Assembly: GCA_904502145.1 (NCBI GenBank) | Contig: CAJGDH010000069.1 | Coordinates: 1 to 8,684, forward strand | Source: an uncultured Eubacterium sp. | Lineage (GTDB): Bacteria; Bacillota; Clostridia; Lachnospirales; Lachnospiraceae | Length of the DNA stretch: 8,684 nucleotides | Direction of reading: 5' to 3' | Part shown: positions 1 to 7,318 of the stretch, one piece after another | Layout: the number at the start of each line of letters is the position of its first letter | Numbering within the stretch: the stretch's first letter is position 1 | Notes under the pieces: generated by a model | The model's database searches: none | Told to the model about the DNA's origin: nothing | The model's input: the letters and a program-made list of their open reading frames with translations, nothing else | Program-made: the position numbers and the translations under genes

Positions 1-1446
1 CTCCGAGAGGTATTCCGTATAACCTTCATCGGCAGGATCCCCCCAGAGATAGGGGTTATACGGGAGGGAGACCGTCATGCCCTTCCATTCTTTTTTCGCC
101 ACCGGGAGTATCTCATTTACGGGGATATTCTTCCCGATTTCCGTGGAGGCCTGGAAGACCCTTGAGGCCTCAGGATCTCCGCGAAATGCGGTAACCATTT
201 CTTCATAGATACGGATATTATCCGCGGCCAGGCCCTGGCTGCCGGGGGAATCCGTCAGCCCTCTTTCATAGGCCACAGCCTTGTCATACTGTTTTATCTG
301 TTCCCGGATCCGGTCTTTTACCCGGAAAGATTCCCGGTAATTTCCGGTGATCCTGTCGTAGGGCAGAAGTTCGATCCGGGGGTTGATCCCTGCCACGGAA
401 CAGTCCCGGTCCTCCTGCAGGATAAACCTCTTTACCAGATCGGGGATGTAAGGGCTGTCCGGTTTGTTCTCCAGAAGAAGAAGTCCTTCAGAAGTCGATC
501 TGTCCCTCAGCAGGCTGACCGCCTTCTCATAGTCTTCCCGAAGCATGCCTACACTCCAGGTAAACCCCCTCTTTTTCGGGAATCGTCCCTGGGTGGTGAT
601 CTCTGACAAAAGATCCTTCACCGCAAACCAGGTGAGGGAATTTCTGTCGCAAAAATCGGCAAAACGGCTTAAGGACCTGATTCCGGATTCATCCAGTCTG
701 TCTCTTAACACGTCATCATCCAGGAACCGGAAGGGCTCCGGATTGTTGGGTATCATCAGATAAGTATGGGCAAAATCTTTCTTCCCTGCAGGGAAAAGAT
801 CCTCTGCCGGTATAGGGGGACCGATCTTCCGCTCCACCTGACCTACATAGCCGGTATCTTTAAATTTTGCCAGGACCGAAGAAGCCTTGACCAGGGTGTC
901 CACCATCTGCCCGCCCTTCATCTCGGATTTTTTTCGGGTGAGCTTTTCCATGTTCTTATGGTGGCGGACTGCGCGGGCGCTGTAATCTTTGCCGGCAAGC
1001 GCAGCTTCGGTATAAAATCGGTCTCTCGCCTCCCGGTCATCGGGGAGCCAGGACAGCTGACGGATGGCAAGGGTGACGGTGATGGATACTGAGTCCACCT
1101 CTTCCGGAAAATCCCGGCAGATACAGAGTTTGGGCTCTTCTTTCCTGAAAGAGTAATAGTCCCTGATCTGGAAACTGATGCCTTTATCCGCCTGGTTTCC
1201 TTTCTTCTTCAGCTCATGGATCAGACGGTAATAATCCTTGCCGGGCATCACGATCCGGTAATCATGCTGGTCTGTGTACCGGTCCTTCCCGTCCATGCAG
1301 ATCGAGAGCAGTTCATCAATGGCCGCATACTGAAGCTTTTTGCGGGCACAGATATCGTTGACAAGAGTCAAAAGCTCCCCGATCAGGAAAAGCTTATCCT
1401 CATTTCTCTTGCGGTCTATGGCTTCCATTCTTTCTTTCAGATCCAT
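1..1446 (-). CDS. LicD-like protein with two degenerate tandem LicD units, C-terminal end outside window
   Basis: 482 codons are visible with no stop; the gene runs off the left edge. The start at 1446 follows GGAGG with 7-nt spacing. LicD proteins are nucleotidyltransferase-fold enzymes that move phosphocholine or similar groups from CDP-donors to glycans. Two LicD-like units can be read. Unit 1 spans about residues 19-250: helix with ICARKKLQY (32-40), MPGKDYYRLIHEL (67-79), IPAEDLFPAGKKDF (212-225). Unit 2 spans about 255-482: FCDRNSLTW (265-273), MLREDYEKAVSLL (301-313), IPVNEILPVAKKEW (441-454). Matching blocks sit 229-234 residues apart, so this is an internal duplication. The family's acidic WDDDID cluster is mostly lost in unit 1 (QHDYR at 60-64) and wholly lost in unit 2 (GFTWS at 294-298). 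It may therefore be catalytically inactive, a binding or scaffold protein, or use other residues. Last visible gene of the operon. The family call is by motif reading, not alignment. Confidence 0.72.
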   Translation of the reverse strand, partial: MDLKERMEAIDRKRNEDKLFLIGELLTLVNDICARKKLQYAAIDELLSICMDGKDRYTDQHDYRIVMPGKDYYRLIHELKKKGNQADKGISFQIRDYYSFRKEEPKLCICRDFPEEVDSVSITVTLAIRQLSWLPDDREARDRFYTEAALAGKDYSARAVRHHKNMEKLTRKKSEMKGGQMVDTLVKASSVLAKFKDTGYVGQVERKIGPPIPAEDLFPAGKKDFAHTYLMIPNNPEPFRFLDDDVLRDRLDESGIRSLSRFADFCDRNSLTWFAVKDLLSEITTQGRFPKKRGFTWSVGMLREDYEKAVSLLRDRSTSEGLLLLENKPDSPYIPDLVKRFILQEDRDCSVAGINPRIELLPYDRITGNYRESFRVKDRIREQIKQYDKAVAYERGLTDSPGSQGLAADNIRIYEEMVTAFRGDPEASRVFQASTEIGKNIPVNEILPVAKKEWKGMTVSLPYNPYLWGDPADEGYTEYLSE

Positions 1447-1497
1447 ATCCCCACCTCCATCTTCAGGCAGGATCATTCAGACAGCCTCAACTGATCC

Positions 1498-2871
1498 TCA
1501 GGCTTTGATCATCCTCTTGATCTTGTTTTTCACACGTCTGTGGAAGGGGACAGCCCTCTTTTTCGCAAGCTTCTCGGCTTCGATCCGGGCTTTCTTCTCC
1601 TCTTCCTCTTTCTGGGCCAGGAGGGCTGCTTCCTCCTCCTGTCTGGCAAGCTCTTTTCCTCTTCCTTCCTCCCATTCTTCCAGGAAGGCATCTATATCTT
1701 CGATCAGAGGGCGGTGTTCCCTTTTGGAAACTTCCTCGATGGCATTCAGAATATAATCTTTCGAGTATTCCATGCCACGATGGCGGATCTCATCTGCCTC
1801 CGTGAAATCGATATCCTCCATATCCGCGGCTTTTCCGTTTTCCTCCAGGGAGATCCTCCTCCAGGTCAGGTTGAACATATCCAGTACAGAGTCAATCTTG
1901 TCCCCGGAACGGGCACCGGCGAAAAACTGTTTGTGGAAGATCATGGAGAAGCAGCATGCATGGAAGGAATTAGTGAAGACGTAGGACGCGTTCTTCATAT
2001 ATCCCAGCCATTCCTCGATACCCATGGCATAGATGTAGGTGTGGGAAACCTCCTCGGGAATCTTGTCTGCATCATCCCAGTTCTCACTCATGAGGACGAT
2101 CCTCATCCCTTTTTCCATGGCGAATTCCGAAGTCAGTCTGATCAGTTCGTTGGCTCTTTCCATCACGATATAAAGAAGGATGTAGGGTTCTGTCTCCTCC
2201 GGCTCGATGGCTATATCATAGTAGAATTCTTTTTCATGCAGGAAAACCGGATCCAGGATATGGGGGACATCCAGTCCGGCGGCATCCTTGATATACTGCT
2301 GCAGGCTCTTTTCCCGGGCGGAAAGGTAATCGAAATCCCCGATATAACGGAGGAACTCTTTCTCCTGCTCCCTGGTGTAGCCCTTGGCCCCGCGGCTTGC
2401 GGAGTAGGCGATCTTTTTCTTCCCCTCCATGGATTTGCAGGCCAGGAAATAACCCCGGTCGAATCCGTATCCGGGATTCCATTTCCAGATCACGTCGGTA
2501 ACGCACAGGTAGCAGTCAAATCCGGGATCTGTCTCATCCAGGCTCTCCTGATCATAGCAGACATCCGTATTGACATAATATTTGTCAAGAAATTCTTCAA
2601 AACGGTCGAAACGGTACTCTCTTTCATAGAAAAGGATCCTCCATTTCTTCAGTTTCCGGTCCTGGAGCCTCTTGTTCTCCAGGGGGTGGTCCACCGTATC
2701 AAAGAGAGGATGTCTGACATCCGCGTTGTTGTAGTAGATCGGTTTATAATCAATGATGGTGTTGTCTATATTGTTTTTAAACAAAAACTGCTGAAAAGCA
2801 TACGTATGCAGGGGGGATGCAAAATTCAGTACTTTCGTATGGGCATTAATGGATATGATTCCGATTTTCAT
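1498..2871 (-). CDS. Polysaccharide pyruvyl transferase family protein with coiled-coil and basic C-terminal tail
   Basis: 457 aa. The ATG at 2871 is chosen because AGGAG lies 7 nt upstream; an in-frame TTG at 2886 would place that Shine-Dalgarno inside the gene. Family members (WcaK/CsaB type) add ketal pyruvate from phosphoenolpyruvate to surface-polymer sugars; a broader set has unproved activity. Visible: N-terminal KIGIISINAH with LNFASPLHTYAFQQFL (15-30), the position where the family usually has NYGA-LQ; VTDVIWKW (124-131) in place of the usual GSDxxW; SYSASR-like strand (IAYSASR, 154-160); DYLSARE (181-187); HILDPVFL (204-211); and the C-terminal TNSFHACCFSMIF (300-312), the best family signature. 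Residues about 391-438 are Glu/Lys/Ala-rich and probably coiled coil; 439-457 are strongly basic (RRVKNKIKRMIK), which may touch membrane or polyanionic polymer. It follows the SDR gene by 53 bp and precedes the LicD-like gene by 51 bp. Substrate unknown. Confidence 0.85.
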   Translation of the reverse strand: MKIGIISINAHTKVLNFASPLHTYAFQQFLFKNNIDNTIIDYKPIYYNNADVRHPLFDTVDHPLENKRLQDRKLKKWRILFYEREYRFDRFEEFLDKYYVNTDVCYDQESLDETDPGFDCYLCVTDVIWKWNPGYGFDRGYFLACKSMEGKKKIAYSASRGAKGYTREQEKEFLRYIGDFDYLSAREKSLQQYIKDAAGLDVPHILDPVFLHEKEFYYDIAIEPEETEPYILLYIVMERANELIRLTSEFAMEKGMRIVLMSENWDDADKIPEEVSHTYIYAMGIEEWLGYMKNASYVFTNSFHACCFSMIFHKQFFAGARSGDKIDSVLDMFNLTWRRISLEENGKAADMEDIDFTEADEIRHRGMEYSKDYILNAIEEVSKREHRPLIEDIDAFLEEWEEGRGKELARQEEEAALLAQKEEEEKKARIEAEKLAKKRAVPFHRRVKNKIKRMIKA

Positions 2872-2924
2872 TCTGTGTCTCCTCAAGTGCTGTTTTCTCT
2901 CTTAAATGTTCCATCCTGACTCTT

Positions 2925-3995
2925 TTATCTCCCGAACCCGAGAATCATCCGCCGGTACATTTCCTCAAGTCCGACCGTGGCTTTCCATCCGAGTTTCTCC
3001 AGCTTCCGGCTGTCGAGCCGGATGATCATCTCCGGGTTGTAGCCGAAGGATTCCAGGTCCTCCGGGATCTCGATCTTAACGGATATCTTCCCTTCTCCTG
3101 CCGTGGAAGCCACCAGCTGTGCCATCTCACGGATGGAGGTGGCCGTCTCCATGTTGGTGACATTGTAGGCTTCACTTACCTCTCCCTTCAGGAGGATAAG
3201 AAGGATGGCAAGAACCGCATCTTTGGTGTAGCAATAGGAACGGACGGTGCGTCCCATGGTGTGGAGGACGATATCCCGCTGCTCCATGGCGCATCTGGCG
3301 AATTCCGCAAAGACACGCCCGTCATTGTATTCCACGCCGGGTCCGAAGGTCTGGGAGAGTCTGGCGATCTTCACCGGTACCCCGTACTCTTTGGCATAGG
3401 AGGCGCAGAGGCACTCCACCATCTTTTTCCCTTCGGAATAGCTGCTTCTGACATTGAGGATATCAATATATCCGTAATCCGATTCCCCGATCAGTTCCTT
3501 GTCCGGGCCCGGTGTCCCGTAGACTTCCAGGGAGGACAGGTATACCATCCCTTTTAAGTCGGGCTGTTTCCGGGCAAATTCCAGGACATGGGTCGTCCCG
3601 TCCATGGCTGTCCGGATGGTCTCCACCGGGTGGGATACAAAATATCCCGAGCTGGTGGCACTTGCTCCGTGGATGATGTAATCCACCGATATATCCAGGG
3701 AAACCGGCGCATTGATGTCTCCGATCACCACATCCACGTCTCCCCGCTCCAGCAGCGGTCCGAAGACCCTCTGTGCTTTTTCCGGATTTCTGACGTAGGC
3801 GAGGATACGCATGGATCTGTTACCGGTTCGGTTGATGGCAGCCAGGGCCTTGACAATCTGGCTTCCGATCAGGCCGGTGGCCCCGGTGACAAGAAATGTC
3901 TTATCCTGAAATTCATCGTAATCTTCAAACCAGCCGGCGATCCGGTCAATGTCTTCCTGGATCATCTTATTGTCATAGCTTTCAAAAAAACTCAT
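2925..3995 (-). CDS. NAD-dependent epimerase/dehydratase (extended SDR)
   Basis: 356 aa from the ATG at 3995. An alternative in-frame ATG at 4007 has AAGAAGG touching it with no spacing, while 3995 has AAGG about 10-12 nt upstream, so 3995 is preferred. The cytidylyltransferase stop codon ends one base before, pointing to translational coupling. Rossmann glycine motif TGATGLIG (37-44), SSLEVYG (154-160) with the active-site Ser, and SYSEGK (185-190) giving the YxxxK pair Y186/K190; then ARLSQTFGPG (211-220), typical of nucleotide-sugar SDRs, and a C-terminal substrate region with RLDSRKLEKLGW (326-337). Catalytic residues are intact. Likely acts in the cytoplasm on a nucleotide-linked or phosphorylated sugar. 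Next to a TarI-type gene it may do the redox step leading to a CDP-alditol, as the SDR half of the Haemophilus Acs1/Bcs1 proteins does, though those are a different SDR type; a nucleotide-sugar epimerase or decarboxylase is equally possible. Confidence 0.9.
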   Translation of the reverse strand: MSFFESYDNKMIQEDIDRIAGWFEDYDEFQDKTFLVTGATGLIGSQIVKALAAINRTGNRSMRILAYVRNPEKAQRVFGPLLERGDVDVVIGDINAPVSLDISVDYIIHGASATSSGYFVSHPVETIRTAMDGTTHVLEFARKQPDLKGMVYLSSLEVYGTPGPDKELIGESDYGYIDILNVRSSYSEGKKMVECLCASYAKEYGVPVKIARLSQTFGPGVEYNDGRVFAEFARCAMEQRDIVLHTMGRTVRSYCYTKDAVLAILLILLKGEVSEAYNVTNMETATSIREMAQLVASTAGEGKISVKIEIPEDLESFGYNPEMIIRLDSRKLEKLGWKATVGLEEMYRRMILGFGR

Positions 3996-3996
3996 C

Positions 3997-4767
3997 TTAC
4001 AGATCATCCTTCTTTCTGATCTTATGGCCGATCTGGTCCGTCAAGCCGATACCAAAGGCCTGTTCATTTTCACGGTATTGTATCAGTGCACGGAAAATGT
4101 ACACATCCTCCGGGGTGGTAACCTTGATGTTTCCCCGGTTGCCGGGGATCATATTTGCCTCGACCCCCAGGGTGGTTATGATGGTACATGCATCCACCAT
4201 ATCCGTGTATCTCTCCGGTCTTTTCTGAATCTGTTCATGGTAGCCGATGATGTCCTTCAGGTAAAAACTCTGGGGAGCCTGGGCGGCAAAGGTGTTCTTC
4301 CGGTAGGGAACGCTCCCCACCTTCTCCCCGTCTTCACTGATCAGAATGGTCTCGAAGCAGGAGGTACAGGTGATGGCATTTCCATTCTTAAGTACCCCCT
4401 CTATGTTTCTGGTAATGACATCATAAGCCACGAAAGGGCGAACGCCGTCATGGATCAGCACAACGGAATCCCCGGGGTTCTCCTCAGCAGCAGCCAGCAA
4501 TCCGTTATAGATGGAATCCTGTGCCGTGTCACCGCCGGGTACGATCTTTTCCACTTTGGTGATATGGAATTCTTCCACCAGCTTCTCCATGTGAGGAATA
4601 TAATCTTCCAGAACGGCCATATAGATCTTGTCGATCTTATGATGGCGCTGGAAAAGCATCAGGGTATGAACAATGATCGGCCTTCCGTTGATCTCCAGGA
4701 ACTGCTTGGGTATACCGGCGCCGAACCGGACTCCGCTTCCTCCGGCAAATATAACTGCTATGTTCAT
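3997..4767 (-). CDS. IspD/TarI-family cytidylyltransferase (probable CDP-alditol synthesis)
   Basis: 256 aa. The start at 4767 is fixed by AGGAGG 7 nt upstream (4775-4780). The family joins CTP to a polyol phosphate: IspD uses methylerythritol phosphate (isoprenoids), TarI uses ribitol 5-phosphate (teichoic acid). Visible in order: nucleotide-binding loop FAGGSGVRFGAGIPKQF (7-23), PGGDTAQDSIYNGL (77-90), HDGVRPF (106-112), AAQAPQSF (161-168), TDMVDACTI (188-196), GNIKVTTPED (212-221). These make an intact enzyme. PKQFL and the DACT segment resemble TarI more than IspD, and the neighbours (TagF-like transferase 16 bp upstream, SDR 1 bp downstream) favour a CDP-ribitol-like donor over isoprenoid synthesis. 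The last 25 residues (FGIGLTDQIGHKIRKKDDL and before) go beyond the usual IspD end. Substrate is inferred; whether another ispD exists elsewhere in the genome cannot be seen here. Confidence 0.9.
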   Translation of the reverse strand: MNIAVIFAGGSGVRFGAGIPKQFLEINGRPIIVHTLMLFQRHHKIDKIYMAVLEDYIPHMEKLVEEFHITKVEKIVPGGDTAQDSIYNGLLAAAEENPGDSVVLIHDGVRPFVAYDVITRNIEGVLKNGNAITCTSCFETILISEDGEKVGSVPYRKNTFAAQAPQSFYLKDIIGYHEQIQKRPERYTDMVDACTIITTLGVEANMIPGNRGNIKVTTPEDVYIFRALIQYRENEQAFGIGLTDQIGHKIRKKDDL

Positions 4768-4783
4768 CTCTCATCCTCCTATA

Positions 4784-6526
4784 TCAATTATCCGGTCTGG
4801 TAAAATCCAGTTTCGCCATCCTTTTCATCTCTTCCCGTTTCTTTTTCAGGCGGGCGGTGAATTCAGCAGGCATCTGTCCCAGCAGGAACCAGTCGATGAC
4901 CCTGTCGCAGGAGTGGGTGTCAAAATAATCAAAATGGTGTTCGACATATGCCTCCACCTTTTCAAACTCAAAATCTTCCTCCCTGATGGCACGGATGATC
5001 CCGTCAAAATCATGGCACACCTTTCCCGGGGCGGATTCATGCAGGGACCGGTGGAATCCTCTTGAGAATCCGTACCTTTCTTCATCAAAGGCATAGAAGA
5101 GCATGGGCTTCCGCATCAGGGAATACTCATAGATTCCCGAGGAATAATCCGTGATCAGCAGGTCGGTAATATAAAACAGGTCATTGATGTTCGGATAGGA
5201 ATCGATCACCTGAAAACGGTCCTGATATCTGTCGGGGATCACAAGTTTATTGTTCACCCAGGGATGTTTTTTGAAGAGTACGATATATTTCTCACCGCAC
5301 ACTTCATATAATTTATCCAGATCAAGCATCTCGTAAGGATAAAAAGCGTCGGAACGGTTTTTTCCACGGAAGGTTGGTGCAAAAAGGATCACCTTTTTCC
5401 CTTCGCAGATGGGGTACTTCCTCCTTAGTTCTGCCGTCTTTTCCAGGCGGTATTCCTCATCCAGATAGGAATCCATACGGGGCATGCCTGTAGGGATTAC
5501 CTTCTCCTCATTGATCCCCCATCCGTCGGCAAAAAAGACGGCGATCTTCTTCGATCCCGCGATTCCCCAGGTGTACTGCCTGTGGGCCGACTGAGGACCG
5601 GGGGAACCGATGTTGCCCCAGCGGTTGTAGCCTGAAGATTTGAATCCGGCACCTGCATGCCAGAGCTGTATGATCTTCTGAGACCTCTCGATCCAGAGCC
5701 AGTCAAACGCGGGGACATGGTCATCCAGGATAATATACTGGGCGCTTGTGACCATATCGATAAACTCTTCCCAGTCATCATACTGATCCATACGGAGTCC
5801 GGCTTTATTCTTCGCGTACACAAGGATGCGGAACTGTTTGTCAAGTTCTCTCTCCAGCATCTTATCGTAGACTGCCTTCAGGTTATTGACCAGGGCATCA
5901 CTTTGTACCGTGAGAAACAGAACCGTGTTTTTCCGGTCTTTTCTGTGTTTCTGATATCCCTTTTTATACAGGCGGCGCACCCGGTATCTCACATCATGAC
6001 GATTGGTTTCAACCACCTGGAGGATGTCATCCTTCAGCTCCGTATTGCGGGGGAAAGCCAGGGAGATCTCCTGAAGATTACGTATGTGAATACGGAAGGG
6101 GAGTCTGTCCTCCTCTGTGACTTCCACAAAAAACTGAACGTTGTAGGAATTATGGAAAGCATTGTAGGTAAATATACGGGACCGCTCGGGCAGCAGGTTG
6201 GCCAGCTCCATACTGGTATCGCACGAAGCGAGAACATCCTCACCATCGCAGAGGTAAACCGTGTACACACCGAAAGGAATACTCTGGTTCTCCCCGTTGT
6301 TGGTCACATTGACATGAAGTTCAAGCTGCCCGTCCTCACATGGTTTTACATCAAATTTGGCCCGGGCTTTTCCGGAACGGTATACCATATAGTAATCCAG
6401 CAGGGCGGGATCAACGCTGCTTTCCTCCGGGACATCCACTCTGACCGTAATGTACAGGTGAAGCCTGTCCCAGCGAATCTCCGTCGCTTCCGCATATATT
6501 CCGCTCTCATCCAATAACCAATTCAT
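4784..6526 (-). CDS. CDP-glycerol/CDP-ribitol polyol-phosphate transferase (TagF/TarF/TarL family)
   Basis: 580 aa; first gene of the operon. The start at 6526 has a weak site (AAGG about 10 nt upstream). The family transfers glycerol- or ribitol-phosphate from the CDP-donor to a lipid-linked glycan at the inner membrane face. Residues 1-185 look like a beta-rich N-terminal domain; a basic linker (RRLYKKGYQKHRKDRK, 184-199) leads into the GT-B catalytic part from about 200: LWHAGAGFK (288-296) with the first conserved His (H290), PTGMPRMDSYL (345-355), VILFAPTFR (379-387), FKKHPWV (418-424) with the second His (H421), and LITDYSSGIYEYSLMRKPMLFY (457-478 overall) holding the CDP-binding TDYSS motif. 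All key motifs are present. The end is basic and helical (RLKKKREEMKRMAK, 559-572), fitting membrane association. It lies 16 bp upstream of the cytidylyltransferase gene that probably supplies its donor. Glycerol versus ribitol cannot be told from sequence alone. Confidence 0.92.
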   Translation of the reverse strand: MNWLLDESGIYAEATEIRWDRLHLYITVRVDVPEESSVDPALLDYYMVYRSGKARAKFDVKPCEDGQLELHVNVTNNGENQSIPFGVYTVYLCDGEDVLASCDTSMELANLLPERSRIFTYNAFHNSYNVQFFVEVTEEDRLPFRIHIRNLQEISLAFPRNTELKDDILQVVETNRHDVRYRVRRLYKKGYQKHRKDRKNTVLFLTVQSDALVNNLKAVYDKMLERELDKQFRILVYAKNKAGLRMDQYDDWEEFIDMVTSAQYIILDDHVPAFDWLWIERSQKIIQLWHAGAGFKSSGYNRWGNIGSPGPQSAHRQYTWGIAGSKKIAVFFADGWGINEEKVIPTGMPRMDSYLDEEYRLEKTAELRRKYPICEGKKVILFAPTFRGKNRSDAFYPYEMLDLDKLYEVCGEKYIVLFKKHPWVNNKLVIPDRYQDRFQVIDSYPNINDLFYITDLLITDYSSGIYEYSLMRKPMLFYAFDEERYGFSRGFHRSLHESAPGKVCHDFDGIIRAIREEDFEFEKVEAYVEHHFDYFDTHSCDRVIDWFLLGQMPAEFTARLKKKREEMKRMAKLDFTRPDN

Positions 6527-6628
6527 TGTTTATTATCCTTTTCTCCATTAATTTCTTCCACCCGGAGGGCGGGAGTCTCTCTCATCTGATAAACAATACA
6601 GTACATAATATGCAACCATATTGTAATA

Positions 6629-6657
6629 AGGATATCATAACATACTATACTTTTCAA
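6629..6657 (-). promoter_or_regulatory. Possible promoter of the surface-polymer operon
   Basis: On the minus strand TTGAAA (6652-6657) is followed after 17 bp by TATCCT (6629-6634). An overlapping alternative is an extended -10, TGTTATGAT (6634-6642). Either would start the transcript about 95-105 nt before the TagF-like start codon. The leader holds a small hairpin AATATG/CATATT (6607-6622). It lies just downstream of two strong terminators on the same strand, which fits independent operon initiation. Confidence 0.45.
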
Positions 6658-6684
6658 TGAACGAATGATGTTAGGATTTATGCC

Positions 6685-6728
6685 ATGCCGACAAGTTCGG
6701 GTGCTGCGCCCCCTCACTGTCGCGGCAT
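6685..6728. repeat. Imperfect inverted repeat with GC-rich loop
   Basis: ATGCC-GACA (6685-6693) pairs with TGTC-GC-GGCAT (6718-6728), a 9-bp stem with a 2-nt bulge. The enclosed 24 nt contain GGGTG/CGCCC that can pair further. It sits directly beside the long terminator hairpin, and the DNA flanking that hairpin (about 6720-6737 and 6801-6820) is also partly self-complementary, so 6685-6822 may be one palindromic element. No U-tract follows it on either strand, so it is not called a terminator. Confidence 0.5.
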
Positions 6729-6737
6729 TCGCCGTAT

Positions 6738-6800
6738 GCAGTCAAAAAAAAGGAAGGACATTTGTGAGCAAGCTCCCATGTCCTTCCTTTTTTTGACTGC
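6738..6800. terminator. Long bidirectional intrinsic terminator
   Basis: Arms 6738-6761 and 6778-6800 are complementary over 23 pairs with one bulged base, starting GCAGTC and ending GGAAGGACAT, with a 16-nt loop that contains GAG/CTC. The core GGAAGGACAT/ATGTCCTTCC stem is followed by T7 on the plus strand (6788-6794) and T8 on the minus strand (complement of A8 at 6744-6751), so it should stop transcription both ways. On the minus strand it lies between the putative non-coding RNA and the polymer operon and would insulate them. No plus-strand gene lies upstream to need it. Confidence 0.85.
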
Positions 6801-6825
6801 GCATGGCTCATTGCTACGCGCAAAA

Positions 6826-6861
6826 GAAGAGCATCCTTACTTTTTCTTCGGGATGCTCTTC
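6826..6861 (-). terminator. Terminator-like hairpin at the 3' end of the putative RNA
   Basis: GAAGAGCATCC (6826-6836) and GGATGCTCTTC (6851-6861) form a perfect 11-bp stem with a 14-nt loop. Read on the minus strand it is followed by TTTTG (with CTTCTTTT across the stem end), a short U-tract. On the plus strand no U-tract follows, so it is assigned to the minus strand. The stronger terminator about 25 bp further on would catch readthrough. Confidence 0.65.
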
Positions 6862-6890
6862 AGAAGTGATATTCAATTTTCATGTCCAAG

Positions 6891-6903
6891 GGACTGTACC
6901 TCC
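6891..6903 (-). repeat. Third, distant copy of the GGAGGTACRGTCC motif
   Basis: The plus strand reads GGACTGTACCTCC, one base different from the paired copies at 7242-7254 and 7297-7309 and in the same orientation. On the minus strand it is GGGAGGTACAGTCCC, where GGGA and TCCC could pair. It lies close to the 3' end of the putative RNA. Confidence 0.6.
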
Positions 6904-7232
6904 CATTAACTGCGATTGTATATGGTAACTTTTGTCTGTCTTGTAAACTTCTGCTCTTCTTCAGGATATCATATCAGTATCTGCGTCATCTGTGTCAGAT
7001 CTGATTCCGCAATCTCAAAGCTGCGGAAGATTACTTATTGAAATTGTGCCGCGTTTTCGGGTTCTTTTCCTATGAATTCTCTTACCCTCATGCCTGACAG
7101 CCTGCTTCCTTTTTTCATTACACTTCATGAACACTTGCGGCAGCGACCGGATCGTCTCCGGTTCTCCCCGTCAAATCTGTTCTAACTTCTCAAGCTCATG
7201 TCAAACAATCAGCTAATGAATTCCAAGCTACT

Positions 7233-7318
7233 GTTTTTGTCGGACCGTACCTCCTGATTCTTAGTATAGTTTCGATTCTTAGCTTAAGTTTTTGTCGGAC
7301 CGTACCTCCAATTCTTAG
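7233..7318 (-). repeat. Two direct repeats of 22 bp plus ATTCTTAG tail, 55-bp period
   Basis: Identical 22-bp units occur at 7233-7254 and 7288-7309, each made of GTTTTTGTC followed by GGACCGTACCTCC. Each is followed by ATTCTTAG (7257-7264 and 7311-7318), and a further ATTCTTAG lies between them (7275-7282). The last copy is part of the palindrome ATTCTTAGAAT (7311-7321). In the putative minus-strand RNA each unit shows GGAGGU, a Shine-Dalgarno core, then a run CAAAAAC, without a start codon in range. Confidence 0.85.

Noticed and set aside
1540..2919. Uninterrupted 459-codon plus-strand ORF opposite the pyruvyl transferase gene
   Set aside because: It fully mirrors a well-supported gene, has no Shine-Dalgarno site, and its translation is a hydrophobic mixture without recognisable motifs. 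It is a codon-bias shadow. The same holds for plus-strand ORFs at 4024-4803 and 5657-6517.
6523..6717. 64-codon minus-strand ORF overlapping the start of the TagF-like gene
   Set aside because: It begins inside the hairpin cluster, crosses the likely operon promoter, has no recognisable protein features, and would overlap the better-supported start at 6526.
6685..6909. 74-codon plus-strand ORF
   Set aside because: It runs through two large hairpins and terminator poly-T, giving a translation with runs dictated by the palindromes; no promoter or binding site.
7015..7128. 37-codon, very basic small ORF (starts MKCNEKRKQAV) on the minus strand within the putative RNA
   Set aside because: No Shine-Dalgarno lies before the ATG (GCAAGTGTTC) and the nearest SD-like motif is over 100 nt upstream. 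Kept only as something to check for conservation.
7233..7318. Possible CRISPR mini-array
   Set aside because: Only two exact units, no third regular spacing, no cas genes, and the intervening DNA contains part of the repeat tail. Better read as a duplicated motif in an RNA gene.
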